Source of the DNA: Alphaproteobacteria bacterium
GTDB lineage: Bacteria; Pseudomonadota; Alphaproteobacteria; JANSWW01
Assembly (NCBI GenBank): GCA_024743275.1
Contig: JANSWW010000008.1
Location: forward strand, 62,001 to 126,000
Length of the DNA stretch: 64,000 bases
Direction: 5' to 3'
In this document: one piece after another, positions 9,657-18,376 of the stretch
Position numbering within the stretch: position 1 is the first letter of the stretch
How the letters are laid out: every line of letters begins with the position of its first letter
Made by a program: the position numbers and the translations under genes
The notes under the pieces: model-generated
The model's database searches: none
What the model saw: the letters and a program-made list of their open reading frames with translations, nothing else
Told to the model about the DNA's origin: nothing

Positions 9657-10373
9657 ATGGCACGGAACACCATTCTCATCACCGGTGTCAGCCGGGGTAT
9701 CGGCAAGGCCCTCGCCACGCGCGCGGCCGCCGACGGCTATGAGGTCATCGGCATTTCCAGAAGCCCGGCGGCGGATTTCCCGGGTACCCACTATGCGGTC
9801 GACCTCGGGCACGCCTCCGCGAAGGAGGCCCTGCGGGAGATCGGCGAGAAGCACGGACCCTGCCGTCTTGTCGCGAATGCCGGCGTGATCCGCGCGGCCC
9901 TGGTGGAGGACGTGACGGACGGCGACTTCGACCTCACCATGCGGACCAATCTCCAGTCGGTCATCTGGGCCGTCCAGGCGATGGTCCCGGCCATGCGGGC
10001 GGAGAAGTTCGGACGTATCGTCACGGTCGGGAGCCGCGCCGCGCTCGGCAAGCTGGAGCGCAGCGTCTACGGTTCCTCCAAGGCGGCGATCGTCGGCCTG
10101 ACAAGGACCCTGGCGCTGGAACTCGGCCCGGACGGGGTGACGGTCAACTGCATCGCGCCCGGTCCGATCGACACCGAACTGTTCGCCCAGAACCAGCCGG
10201 AGGGCTCGGACATCCGCAACCGGATGATCGCCCAGGTGCCGGTGCGCCGGGTCGGAACGCCGGAAGACATCGCCGAGGCCGCGGCCTATTTCCTCTCCGA
10301 CAACGCTGGCTTCACCACGGGCCAGGTGATGCATGTCTGCGGCGGCCTCAGTGTCGGGGGGATGGTCGGATGA
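9657..10373 (+). CDS. SDR family NAD(P)-dependent oxidoreductase
   Basis: The protein has 238 residues, a classical short-chain dehydrogenase. The cofactor motif is TGVSRGIG, the NAG motif is ANAGVI, the catalytic Ser is in VTVGSRA, and the Y-x-x-x-K pair is YGSSK. The C-terminal GQVMHVCGG stretch is like FabG-type reductases. It lies 9 nt after the hydroxyacyl-CoA dehydrogenase and overlaps the next gene by ATGA, so it belongs to the operon and probably oxidises or reduces a hydroxyl or keto group on the CoA-bound intermediate. The exact reaction cannot be assigned. Confidence 0.88.
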   Translation: MARNTILITGVSRGIGKALATRAAADGYEVIGISRSPAADFPGTHYAVDLGHASAKEALREIGEKHGPCRLVANAGVIRAALVEDVTDGDFDLTMRTNLQSVIWAVQAMVPAMRAEKFGRIVTVGSRAALGKLERSVYGSSKAAIVGLTRTLALELGPDGVTVNCIAPGPIDTELFAQNQPEGSDIRNRMIAQVPVRRVGTPEDIAEAAAYFLSDNAGFTTGQVMHVCGGLSVGGMVG

Positions 10374-12469
10374 GCCCCGCTCACACCTCGCTCGACGATC
10401 TGCTCAATCCCAAATCCATCGCCATCGTTGGCGCCTCCGACGACAAGACCCGCATCGGTGGCCGCCCGGTCTCCCATATGATCGAGCAGAAGTTCGATGG
10501 GCCGGTCTATCCCATCAACCCGAAGCGGGACAGGGTGCAGGGCCTGCCGGCCTATCCGAGCCTGGCCGACATTCCGGGCGAGATCGACTTCGCGCTGATC
10601 GCGGTGCCGGCGCCGTTGGTCGCGGACCAGGTCCGCATGGCCGGCGAGAAGGGGGCGAAGACGGCCATGGTCTTCTCCTCCGGCTTCGGCGAGATCGGCG
10701 ACGACGGCATGCGCATGCAGGAGGACCTGAAGCGGGCCGGGCAAGAGGCAGGGGTTCGGATCATCGGCCCGAACTGTCTCGGCCTGTTCAATTCGGAAAC
10801 CCGTTTCTATCCCACGTTCAGCTCGACCATCGACCGGGCGACGCCGGTGCCGGGCGGGATCTCCATCGCCTCCCAGTCCGGGGCCTATGGCAGTCATATC
10901 TATATGGCGTCCCATTCCAGGGGCCTCGGCATTCGCTATTGGATCACCACCGGCAACGAGGCCGACGTCAATGTCGCCGAGGTCATCAAGCTGTTGGCCG
11001 AGCGGGAAGACGTCCACACCATCATGGCCTATGCCGAGAGTATCAAGGACGGCGACATGCTGGTCGACGCCCTGGAGACGGCGCGGGACAATCGCACCCC
11101 GGTGATCTTCATGAAGGTCGGACGGTCGGCGGTGGGGGCGGCGGCGGCCTCCTCCCACACGGCCTCCATGGCCGGCGAGGACGCGGTCTACGACGCTATT
11201 CTGCGCCAATACGGCGCCTGGCGGGTCAAATCCACCGAGGAAATGCTGGATGTGGCCTATGCCTGCCGGCCGCGGATCTATCCGGCGGGCCGCAAGCTCG
11301 GGCTCGTCACCATCTCCGGCGGGGCCGGCGTGCTGATGGCGGATGCCGCCGAGGATTACGGCCTCGACGTCTCGCCGATGCCGCAGGGCGCGCAGGCCGA
11401 GCTCAAATCGATCCTGCCTTTCGCCTCGCCGAGCAATCCGGTCGATGTGACCGCCCAGTTCTTCAACGATCTGAGTCTCATCCCCCGCTTCACTCGGATG
11501 ATGCTGGACAGCGGCGGCTATGACGGCCTGATCGGCTTCTGGACGTCCGTCGCGGGCTCGCCCCATCTCGGCCAGCCGCTGCTCGACTATCTGACCGAGA
11601 CCATGGCGGACTATCAGGACCGCTTGTTCCTGTCGGTAATGCTCGGGCCGGACGAGATGTGCCGCAAATACGACGATGCCGGGTTCCCGAATTTCGAGGA
11701 TCCGACCCGGTCGATCGTCGCCATGGCCGCGCTGATGTATTTCGGCGAAGCCTTCGGCAAGTCGGCGCGGGCGGTTCCCGCCCTGCCGGCCCCGGCCGAT
11801 CTCGGCGACGGCCCGTTGAGCGAGAAGGGCGCGAAATCCGTTCTCGCGGCGGCCGGGTTGCCGATGGTCGAGGACCGGTTGGCGACGACGGCGGCGGAGG
11901 CCGAGGCGATCGCCGCCGAGATCGGCGGGCCGCTCGCCCTTAAGATCGCCTCGCCCGATATCCTGCACAAGACCGAGGTCGGCGGCGTGAAACTCGGCGT
12001 TGTCGGCGGCGAGGAGGCCGGTGCGGCGTTCACCGAGATCGTCGCCTCCGCCCGGGCCGCCATGCCCACCGCCCGGATCGAGGGGGTGATCCTCTCGCCG
12101 ATGATCGAGGGCGGGGTGGAGTGTATTCTCGGCGCCCGGATCGACCCGGTCTTCGGGCCGGTGGTGCTGTTCGGGCTCGGCGGGGTCTTCACCGAGGTGA
12201 TGAAGGACGTCGTGTTCCGTCGCGCGCCCTTCGGCGTGGACGATGCCCGGGAGATGATCGAGCGGCTCAAGGGCGTGTCGGTCCTGAAAGGGGCGCGGGG
12301 CCAGCTCCCGGTCGATCTCGACGCCCTCGCCGGGGCGATTTCCAACCTGTCGCTCTTCGCGGCCGCCAATGGCGATCGGCTGGAAAGCGTCGAAATGAAC
12401 CCGTTGCGCGCCTTGGCCAAGGGCTGTGTCGCGCTCGATGCCTTGATTGAAAAGAAACAAGAAAGCTGA
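10370..12469 (+). CDS. Acetate--CoA ligase family protein (NDP-forming acyl-CoA synthetase)
   Basis: The protein has 699 residues in a single chain. A CoA-binding Rossmann domain comes first (residues 5-135, IAIVGASDDKTRIGG), then the succinyl-CoA-ligase-like part with the phospho-His region SSHTASMAGED, then a linker, and a C-terminal ATP-grasp domain (about 480-699; GGPLALKIASPDILHKTEVG). The family makes acyl-CoA from acid, CoA and ATP through a phospho-histidine. Its place at the head of the acyl-CoA pathway suggests that it activates the imported acid. The start ATG overlaps the SDR stop by 4 nt, so the two are probably translationally coupled. The substrate is not predictable. Confidence 0.9.
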   Translation: MSPAHTSLDDLLNPKSIAIVGASDDKTRIGGRPVSHMIEQKFDGPVYPINPKRDRVQGLPAYPSLADIPGEIDFALIAVPAPLVADQVRMAGEKGAKTAMVFSSGFGEIGDDGMRMQEDLKRAGQEAGVRIIGPNCLGLFNSETRFYPTFSSTIDRATPVPGGISIASQSGAYGSHIYMASHSRGLGIRYWITTGNEADVNVAEVIKLLAEREDVHTIMAYAESIKDGDMLVDALETARDNRTPVIFMKVGRSAVGAAAASSHTASMAGEDAVYDAILRQYGAWRVKSTEEMLDVAYACRPRIYPAGRKLGLVTISGGAGVLMADAAEDYGLDVSPMPQGAQAELKSILPFASPSNPVDVTAQFFNDLSLIPRFTRMMLDSGGYDGLIGFWTSVAGSPHLGQPLLDYLTETMADYQDRLFLSVMLGPDEMCRKYDDAGFPNFEDPTRSIVAMAALMYFGEAFGKSARAVPALPAPADLGDGPLSEKGAKSVLAAAGLPMVEDRLATTAAEAEAIAAEIGGPLALKIASPDILHKTEVGGVKLGVVGGEEAGAAFTEIVASARAAMPTARIEGVILSPMIEGGVECILGARIDPVFGPVVLFGLGGVFTEVMKDVVFRRAPFGVDDAREMIERLKGVSVLKGARGQLPVDLDALAGAISNLSLFAAANGDRLESVEMNPLRALAKGCVALDALIEKKQES

Positions 12470-12480
12470 AGGAAGCAGGA

Positions 12481-12879
12481 ATGACCGACTATTTCTCGGG
12501 GCCCGGGCCGGAGGGCCGGTTCAAGGCCTATCTGGCCGAGGGCAAATTCATGATCCAGCGCTCGGCCAGCACCGGCGAGCATGTCTTCTATCCCCGGACC
12601 ATCAATCCGGGTACCGGCGAGGCCGATCTGGAATGGGTCGAGGCCAGCGGCGACGGCACGGTCTATGCCACCACCGTCACCCGCCAGCGCCCGGAAAAGG
12701 GCGGCGACTATAACATCGCCCTGGTCGATCTCGCCGAGGGGCCGCGCATGATGGCCCGGGTCGAGGGCATCGCCCCTGACCAGGTCGCGATCGGCATGAA
12801 GGTCAAGGCGAAGATCGGCGAGTCGGGCGGTGAGCCCGCGGTGATCTTCGAGCCCGCATCCGCCAACGGGGAGGGCTGA
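12481..12879 (+). CDS. DUF35 / OB-fold domain protein, zinc ribbon lost
   Basis: The protein has 132 residues. DUF35 proteins normally carry a Cys4 rubredoxin-like zinc ribbon followed by an OB fold. Here the ribbon region (IQRSASTGEHVFYPR) keeps the YPR signature but contains no cysteine, and the whole protein has none. The OB part (VYATTVTRQRPEKGGDYNIALVDL ... MKVKAKIG, given in pieces) is well kept. DUF35 proteins sit beside thiolase-fold enzymes and act as binding or channelling partners, as in steroid side-chain aldolases and archaeal HMG-CoA synthase complexes. The partner is encoded 3 nt downstream. GAAGGAAGCAGGA gives a ribosome site. Confidence 0.87.
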   Translation: MTDYFSGPGPEGRFKAYLAEGKFMIQRSASTGEHVFYPRTINPGTGEADLEWVEASGDGTVYATTVTRQRPEKGGDYNIALVDLAEGPRMMARVEGIAPDQVAIGMKVKAKIGESGGEPAVIFEPASANGEG

Positions 12880-12882
12880 GCC

Positions 12883-14055
12883 ATGACGCATCCCGTGAGA
12901 GGCAAAGCCGCCTGTGTCGGGCTCGCCACCGCCGGGGTCGGCGAGGCGCCGGGCCGCAACGCGATGGAGATCATGGTCGAGGCGGTCCACAAGGCCCTCG
13001 ACGACGCGCAGATCCCGTTGTCCCAGGTCGACGGCCTGTTCGCGGCGACGGCGTTCCATTCCATGGCGTCCATGTCGCTGGCCGAGCATCTCGGCATCCA
13101 GCCGAAATTCTCCGACGGTTCCAATATCGGCGGGTCGTCCTTCATGGCCCATGCCCTGATGGCCGCCATGGCCCTGGACTACGGCCTGATCGACGTGGCG
13201 GTGATCGCTTATGGCTCCAACCAGAAGACCGCCGGCGGCTTCAAGTCGATCTCCGAACCGATGCCCTATGAGGCGAAATACGGCCCGCGCAATCCGCTGA
13301 CCGCCTACGCACTCGCGGCGGGGCGCTATATGCACGAGTTCGGCGCGACCCGGGAGCATCTCGCTCATGTCGCCGTCTCCGCCCGGCAATGGGCCAATCT
13401 CAACCCCGAGGCCGTCATGCGCGGCGATCTCTCGGTCGAGGACGTTCTCGCCGCCCGGATGATCTCCGATCCCCTCGGCAAGCTCGATTGCTGCCTGGTC
13501 ACCGACGGGGCGGCCGCCATCGTCATGACCCGGGCGGACCGGGCCAAGGACGGACCGAAGACCCCGGTTTATCTGTTGGGCTCGGCCATGGAGCATCACC
13601 ACCGGATGATCTCGGCCATGCCGTCGCTGACCACCACGGCCGCGGCCAAGAGCGGCCCGCGCGCCTTCGAGATGGCGGGGTATGGTGCCAAGGACATGGA
13701 CACCGCCCAGCTCTACGACGCCTTCACCATCAACACGATCCTGTTCCTCGAAGACCTCGGCTTCTGCGCCAAGGGCGAGGGTAAGGACTTCGTGACCGGT
13801 GGACGCATTGCGCCGGGCGGTGAATTGCCGGTCAATACCAACGGCGGTGGCTTGTCTTGCGTCCATCCGGGGATGTATGGGCTGTTCGTCATGATCGAGG
13901 CGATTCGTCAGATCCGATGGTCCGCCGGCGACGACGAGGGCGCACGCGAGGAAGGCGGCTGGATTCCGGATACACGGCTTTGTGTCGCCCATGGCAATGG
14001 CGGCGTGCTGTCGAGTCAGGTCACAACCGTCTGGGGCCACGGGGACACTCTGTAA
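12883..14055 (+). CDS. Thiolase-fold protein without nucleophilic Cys, Ltp2-like aldolase candidate
   Basis: The protein has 390 residues with the SCP-x/lipid-transfer thiolase layout. In true thiolases the N-terminal half has a nucleophilic Cys in a C-x-S-G motif; the equivalent stretch here reads SNIGGSSFMAHAL with no Cys. The C-terminal half keeps QLYDAFTINTILFLEDLGFC and NTNGGGLSC. These features match Ltp2-type retro-aldolases, which cleave a beta-hydroxyacyl-CoA side chain with help from a DUF35 partner and use tyrosines in place of the Cys. The DUF35 gene directly upstream strengthens this. It could still be a binding protein without catalysis. The start has GGAGGGCTGAGCC upstream. Confidence 0.82.
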   Translation: MTHPVRGKAACVGLATAGVGEAPGRNAMEIMVEAVHKALDDAQIPLSQVDGLFAATAFHSMASMSLAEHLGIQPKFSDGSNIGGSSFMAHALMAAMALDYGLIDVAVIAYGSNQKTAGGFKSISEPMPYEAKYGPRNPLTAYALAAGRYMHEFGATREHLAHVAVSARQWANLNPEAVMRGDLSVEDVLAARMISDPLGKLDCCLVTDGAAAIVMTRADRAKDGPKTPVYLLGSAMEHHHRMISAMPSLTTTAAAKSGPRAFEMAGYGAKDMDTAQLYDAFTINTILFLEDLGFCAKGEGKDFVTGGRIAPGGELPVNTNGGGLSCVHPGMYGLFVMIEAIRQIRWSAGDDEGAREEGGWIPDTRLCVAHGNGGVLSSQVTTVWGHGDTL

Positions 14056-14067
14056 GGAGGCAAGGAC

Positions 14068-15267
14068 ATGGAACTCAACTATTCCCCCGAGGAGGAGGCC
14101 TTCCGTCAGGAAGTCCGGCAATGGCTTGCCGACAAGCTGCCGAAGGGCCTCTCCGACAAGGTGAGGGGCCATAAGCGCCTCACCAAGGAGGACTACGAGC
14201 TTTGGCATAGCCTGCTGCGCGAGCGGGGCTGGCTGTGCTGGCACTGGCCGAAAGAGCATGGTGGCGCGGCCTTCTCGCCGGTCGAAAAGCATATCTTCGA
14301 AGAGGAAATGATCGCCGCCGGCGCGCCGCGGATCGTCCCCTTCGGTCCCAATATGTTGGGCCCGGTGCTGATCGAGTTCGGCAGCGAAGAGCACAAGAAG
14401 CACTATCTGCCGAAGATCATCTCCGGCGAGCATCGCTGGTGCCAGGGCTATTCCGAGCCGGGGGCGGGGTCCGACCTCGCCTCCGTGAAAACCTCGGCGG
14501 TTCGCGACGGCGACCATTACATCGTCAACGGCCAGAAGACCTGGACCACGCTGGGCCACCATGCGGACCATATCTTCTGTCTGGCGCGGACGGACCCCAA
14601 CGCCGCCAAGCCGCAGGAGGGAATTTCCTTCCTTCTGATCGACATGGCGACGCCGGGTGTCGAGGTGCGGCCGATCTACACCCTGGATGGCGAGCACGAG
14701 GTCAACGAGGTCTGGCTCACCGACGTCAAGGTGCCGGTCGAGAACCTGGTCGGGGAGGAGAACAAGGGTTGGACCTATGCCAAGTTCCTGCTGACCTATG
14801 AGCGGACAGGCATCGCCGGTGTCGCCTATTCGAAGCAGGCGCTCGCCCATCTGAAGCGGATCGCCGCCCGCGAACAGCAGGACGGCAGGCCGCTGGCCGA
14901 GGATCCGATGTTCGCCGCCAAGATGGCCGAGGTGGAGATCGATCTTCTTGCCATGGACATGTTCAACCTGCGGGTCGTCTCGGCGGCCGGGCAGGGCAAG
15001 GCGCCGGGTCCGGAAAGCTCGCTCCTGAAGATCAAGGGCACCATCGTCCGCCAGGAGATCACGGATCTCATGCGCCGGGCCGTGGGTCCCTATGCCATGC
15101 CCTTCGTGCCGGAGGCCTTCGACGAGGGCTACAACGAGGAGCCCATCGGTCCCGAGGACGCGATGCCGCTGGCCCGTCAGTATTTCAACATGCGCAAGCT
15201 GTCGATCTACGGCGGCTCGAACGAAATTCAGCGCAACATCGTCGCCAAGGCGATGTTGGGGCTTTGA
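14068..15267 (+). CDS. Acyl-CoA dehydrogenase (FAD-binding member of a likely pair)
   Basis: The protein has 399 residues. The N-terminal helical domain is followed by the FAD/substrate beta domain with YSEPGAGSDLASVKT and GQKTWTT, and a C-terminal helical domain ending in IYGGSNEIQRNIVAKAMLGL. At the place of the classical catalytic Glu (YEGT in medium-chain enzymes) this protein has YGGS, as in actinobacterial steroid FadE proteins. It introduces the alpha,beta double bond in acyl-CoA and passes electrons to ETF. AAGGAGG precedes the ATG. The paired gene 15403-16536 lies after a palindromic repeat. Confidence 0.93.
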   Translation: MELNYSPEEEAFRQEVRQWLADKLPKGLSDKVRGHKRLTKEDYELWHSLLRERGWLCWHWPKEHGGAAFSPVEKHIFEEEMIAAGAPRIVPFGPNMLGPVLIEFGSEEHKKHYLPKIISGEHRWCQGYSEPGAGSDLASVKTSAVRDGDHYIVNGQKTWTTLGHHADHIFCLARTDPNAAKPQEGISFLLIDMATPGVEVRPIYTLDGEHEVNEVWLTDVKVPVENLVGEENKGWTYAKFLLTYERTGIAGVAYSKQALAHLKRIAAREQQDGRPLAEDPMFAAKMAEVEIDLLAMDMFNLRVVSAAGQGKAPGPESSLLKIKGTIVRQEITDLMRRAVGPYAMPFVPEAFDEGYNEEPIGPEDAMPLARQYFNMRKLSIYGGSNEIQRNIVAKAMLGL

Positions 15268-15283
15268 TGCAAATGTCGGTTCA

Positions 15284-15382
15284 GGTTTCCCCCTCACCCT
15301 ATCCCCGAGGGCAGAGGGAACCCGCTTTACCACCTCTCCCCTGGGGAGAGGTGCGAGCGTAAGCGAGGGGCGAGGGGAAACC
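15284..15382. repeat. Intergenic palindromic repeat element
   Basis: About 99 bp bounded by inverted ends GGTTTCCCCCTC (15284-15295) and GAGGGGAAACC (15372-15382). Inside is a perfect 10-bp hairpin, ACCTCTCCCC, one base, GGGGAGAGGT (15332-15352). It fills the gap between two acyl-CoA dehydrogenase genes of one operon. It resembles REP or small MITE-like elements that occur in many copies in proteobacterial genomes. A second element of similar style lies at 49731-49832. Confidence 0.7.
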
Positions 15383-15402
15383 GGCCCTAGAGGAACAACA
15401 CC

Positions 15403-16536
15403 ATGGATTTCACACTTTCCGAAGAACGGCGGATGCTGGCGGAAACGGCGGAACGTTTCCTGCGCGACCGCTATTCGATCGACGTCCGTCACGCCAATGC
15501 CGACCGCGACGAGGGATATGATCCCAAGCTGTGGCGGGAGATGGCGGACCTCGGCCTGGTCGGCGCGCTGTTGCCGCCGGAGGCCGGCGGGCTCGGCGGC
15601 GAGGGCGAGGATATCGCCCTGGTCTTCGAACAAGTGGGCCGCGCTCTGGTCGTCGAACCCTTCCTGGCGTCGGCGATCCTCGGCGCGACGCCGCTTCTGA
15701 AAGCGGGCAGCGACGCCCAGAAGGCCACCCTGGAGCAGGTCGCGGACGGCTCGCTCACCCTGGCCTTGGCCCATGGCGAGCCGGGCGGCCGGTATTCGCT
15801 CTCCCATGTCGCGACCATGGCGACGGAGAGCGAGGATGGGTGGCGTCTCAACGGCGCCAAGGCGGTGGTGCTCAACGGGGACAGCGCAGGTTGCCTCGTG
15901 GTCAGCGCCCGGGTCTCCGGCGATGTGGCGTCCGAGGACGGCATCGGCCTGTTCCTGATCGAGGGCGGAGCGCCGGGCGTTTCGCGGCGGGCCTATGGGA
16001 CCGTGGAAGGCGGCCAAGCGGCCGAGGTGACGCTCGATAATGTCCTGGCCGAACCGATCGGCACGCCGGGCGAGGCGTTCCCGGTTCTAGAAGAGACCAT
16101 TGCCCGTGGCTGCCTTGCGCTGGCGGCCGAGGCGGTCGGGATCATGGAGGTCTCGAAGGACATCACCCTCGACTATCTCAAGACCCGGACCCAGTTCGGC
16201 CGGCCGATCGGGAAGTTCCAGGTGATCCAGCACCGCATGGTCGACCTGGTTCTCGAGATCGAGCAGGCCCGGTCCGCCGTCATGCTGGCCAGCGGCTATC
16301 TCGACGGCGCGCGGGAAGAGCGGGAGAAGCTGGTCTCCGCCGCGAAAAACCTGGCCGGCCGGGTCGGCCGGCTGGTCGCCGAGGAGACGATCCAGCTCCA
16401 CGGCGGGATCGCCATGACCTGGGAATACAGCCTGCCGCATTACGCCAAGCGGCTGATCATGATCGACCATCTTCTCGGCGACAGCGATCACCATCTGGCC
16501 CGTTTCCAACGCTTCTCGGCCCAGGAGGCGGCGTGA
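15403..16536 (+). CDS. Acyl-CoA dehydrogenase (second, divergent subunit)
   Basis: The protein has 377 residues. It aligns with the family across its length (FTLSEERRMLAETAERFL at the start, DYLKTRTQFGRPIGKFQVIQ and QLHGGIAMTWEY near the end). The FAD-contact motif EPGAGSD is eroded to GEPGGRYSLSHV, and the KTWTT-type loop is KAVVLNG. Such eroded members form alpha2-beta2 heterotetramers with an intact partner, as ChsE1-ChsE2 in steroid side-chain breakdown. Here the intact partner is the gene upstream. The ribosome site is AGAGGAAC. The stop overlaps the next start. Confidence 0.9.
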   Translation: MDFTLSEERRMLAETAERFLRDRYSIDVRHANADRDEGYDPKLWREMADLGLVGALLPPEAGGLGGEGEDIALVFEQVGRALVVEPFLASAILGATPLLKAGSDAQKATLEQVADGSLTLALAHGEPGGRYSLSHVATMATESEDGWRLNGAKAVVLNGDSAGCLVVSARVSGDVASEDGIGLFLIEGGAPGVSRRAYGTVEGGQAAEVTLDNVLAEPIGTPGEAFPVLEETIARGCLALAAEAVGIMEVSKDITLDYLKTRTQFGRPIGKFQVIQHRMVDLVLEIEQARSAVMLASGYLDGAREEREKLVSAAKNLAGRVGRLVAEETIQLHGGIAMTWEYSLPHYAKRLIMIDHLLGDSDHHLARFQRFSAQEAA

Positions 16537-17336
16537 TGCAGCAGCCTGTTTCCGCCGCCCAAACACTGACCCGCCAGGACGGCGGTGTCCTCACCATCGT
16601 CAATTCCGATCCGAAGACCCGGAACGCCCTGTCCTGGGAGGCCATCGACGGATTGCGGGCGGCGGTGCTGGCGGCTGGCGAGGACGACAGCGTCCGGGCC
16701 GTGGTGATCACCGGTGCCGAGGGGTTCTTCTCCTCCGGCGGCAATCTCTCCGGCCTCAAAGCGCGGTCCGAGGCCGATTACAGCACCCGGCGTGGCTCGG
16801 TCGACAGGCTCCACGCCATGATCCGGGCGATCCGCGCCTGTCCGAAGCCGGTGATCGCGGCGGTGGAGGGCGGCGCCTCCGGGGCCGGGGTCTCGCTCGC
16901 CTTGGCGGGGGATCTCGTGGTGGCGGCGAAGGGAGCCTATTTCTCGGTCGCCTATGTCAACATCGGGATCACGCCGGATGGAGGCTCGACCGCTTTCCTG
17001 TCGGCCTCCCTGCCGCGTCAGTTGGTGACGGAGATGATCTGGTTTGGCGACCGTATCCCGGTGGAGCGGCTGCACGACTTCGGTGTCGTCAACCGGATCA
17101 CGGAACCGGGTGGGACCTTGGCGGAGGCGCAGGCGATGGCGGATCGGCTCGCGAAAGGGCCCGCCCATGCCATCGCGGCGGGCAAGCGGTTGATCTCGTC
17201 GGGCCAGACCAATCCGGTCGATGTGCAGTTGGAGCTGGAGGGTGATGGGATTGCCCAGGCCCTCGGCGGCGCCGAGGCCCGGGAGGGCATCCGCGCCTTT
17301 TTCGAGAAGCGGAAGCCCGACTTCACCGCCGTCTGA
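16536..17336 (+). CDS. Crotonase-fold enzyme, PaaG-like enoyl-CoA isomerase
   Basis: The protein has 266 residues. The oxyanion hole region is FSSGGNLSGL. Both hydratase glutamates are replaced: the first site reads GAGVSLALAGD (Ser for Glu), the second VNIGITPDGGST (Asn for Glu), and an Asp follows in PDGG. The Asp-only arrangement is that of PaaG and other delta3-delta2 isomerases, so this is probably an isomerase or ring-modifying enzyme. I chose the ATG at 16536 (AGGAGG seven nt upstream); a GTG at 16533 is also possible. It overlaps the stop codon of the dehydrogenase by one base (TGATG). It is the last gene of the catabolic operon. Confidence 0.9.
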   Translation: MQQPVSAAQTLTRQDGGVLTIVNSDPKTRNALSWEAIDGLRAAVLAAGEDDSVRAVVITGAEGFFSSGGNLSGLKARSEADYSTRRGSVDRLHAMIRAIRACPKPVIAAVEGGASGAGVSLALAGDLVVAAKGAYFSVAYVNIGITPDGGSTAFLSASLPRQLVTEMIWFGDRIPVERLHDFGVVNRITEPGGTLAEAQAMADRLAKGPAHAIAAGKRLISSGQTNPVDVQLELEGDGIAQALGGAEAREGIRAFFEKRKPDFTAV

Positions 17337-17409
17337 CGCATAATCCGGACCGGCTGCGGCAATGGCACGGGTTCACATCCCAGCCGTGTATGCTTATCTC
17401 GAAAGGGTC

Positions 17410-18375
17410 ATGAGAAATCCTATCGAGACGACGCCAAGCCGTCGGCGCTTCCTGACGGCGGCGGGTGCGGCCGGACTGGCGGTCGCCCTGCCGGCCGCCC
17501 TGCCGCTGACCCCGCCCTTTGGCTGGTCGCGGGCCGGGGCGGCAACGCCCCTGCTGACCCGTGCCATTCCGAAGACCGGCGAGCGAATTCCCGCCGTCGG
17601 CATGGGCACCTGGATCACCTTCAATGTCGGTGGGGTCACCTCGCTGCGGGATCTCCGCGCCGAGGTGCTGCGGGAGTTTTTCCGTTGGGGCGGCGGGATG
17701 ATCGATTCCTCGCCGATGTATGGCTCGTCGGAGGAGGTGCTGGGCTACGCGTTCAAACGCATCGGCGTCGACGACCGGCTTTTCTCGGCCACCAAGATCT
17801 GGACCGACTCGCCCCTGGAGGGTGTGAGCCAGATGGCCGATTCCTTCAGTCTCTGGGGCCTGGCCCGCTTCGACCTGTTCCAGGTGCACAATCTGGTCAA
17901 TTGGGAGGAGCATCTTCCCATGCTGGTCGAACGCAAGGAGCAGGGGTTGGTCCGCTATGTGGGTCTCACCACGTCCCACGGCTGGCGCCATGACGAGATG
18001 CTCTCGCTGATGCGGCGGGACGACGTGGATTTCGTCCAGTTCACCCACAATATCGTGGACCGGGAGGCCGAGGACCGGCTGTTGCCCATGGCTGCGGATC
18101 GCGGCATCGGCGTGATCGTCAACCGGCCCTTCCAGCGCGGCGCGTTGACCCAACGCCTCGAAGGCGAGCCTCTGCCCGGCTGGGCCGCCGAATACGGCAT
18201 CGAGACCTGGGCGCAGTTCCTCCTGAAATTCATCGTCTCTCATCCCGCCGTGACCTGCGCCATCCCGGCGACGACGCGGGTCGACCATATGGCCGAGAAT
18301 ATGGGGGCGATGGCCGGACCCCTACCCGACGCCAAGACCAGGCGGCGGATGATCGATTACGTCGAAAGCCTGTGA
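17410..18375 (+). CDS. Tat-exported aldo/keto reductase
   Basis: The protein has 321 residues. The N terminus carries a twin-arginine signal (SRRRFLTAAGAAGLAVALP), with cleavage probable after AGAA. The aldo/keto reductase tetrad is complete: Asp and Tyr in MIDSSPMYGSSEE, Lys in SATKIW and His in FQVHNL. It is therefore a folded NADPH- or quinone-linked enzyme exported with its cofactor, reducing a periplasmic carbonyl. The ATG at 17410 is the start that gives a proper Tat signal; an earlier ATG at 17362 adds 16 residues and has no ribosome site. The next gene follows after one base and may be co-transcribed. The substrate is unknown. Confidence 0.87.
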   Translation: MRNPIETTPSRRRFLTAAGAAGLAVALPAALPLTPPFGWSRAGAATPLLTRAIPKTGERIPAVGMGTWITFNVGGVTSLRDLRAEVLREFFRWGGGMIDSSPMYGSSEEVLGYAFKRIGVDDRLFSATKIWTDSPLEGVSQMADSFSLWGLARFDLFQVHNLVNWEEHLPMLVERKEQGLVRYVGLTTSHGWRHDEMLSLMRRDDVDFVQFTHNIVDREAEDRLLPMAADRGIGVIVNRPFQRGALTQRLEGEPLPGWAAEYGIETWAQFLLKFIVSHPAVTCAIPATTRVDHMAENMGAMAGPLPDAKTRRRMIDYVESL

Positions 18376-18376
18376 G

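Noticed and set aside
8079..10334. A 751-codon minus frame
   Set aside because: It is antisense to the hydroxyacyl-CoA dehydrogenase and SDR genes, with no family resemblance.
11614..16017. A 1467-codon open frame on the minus strand
   Set aside because: It lies antisense to six well supported catabolic genes, is very rich in Arg, Gly, His and Asp, and matches no fold. Long antisense frames are usual in high-GC genes.
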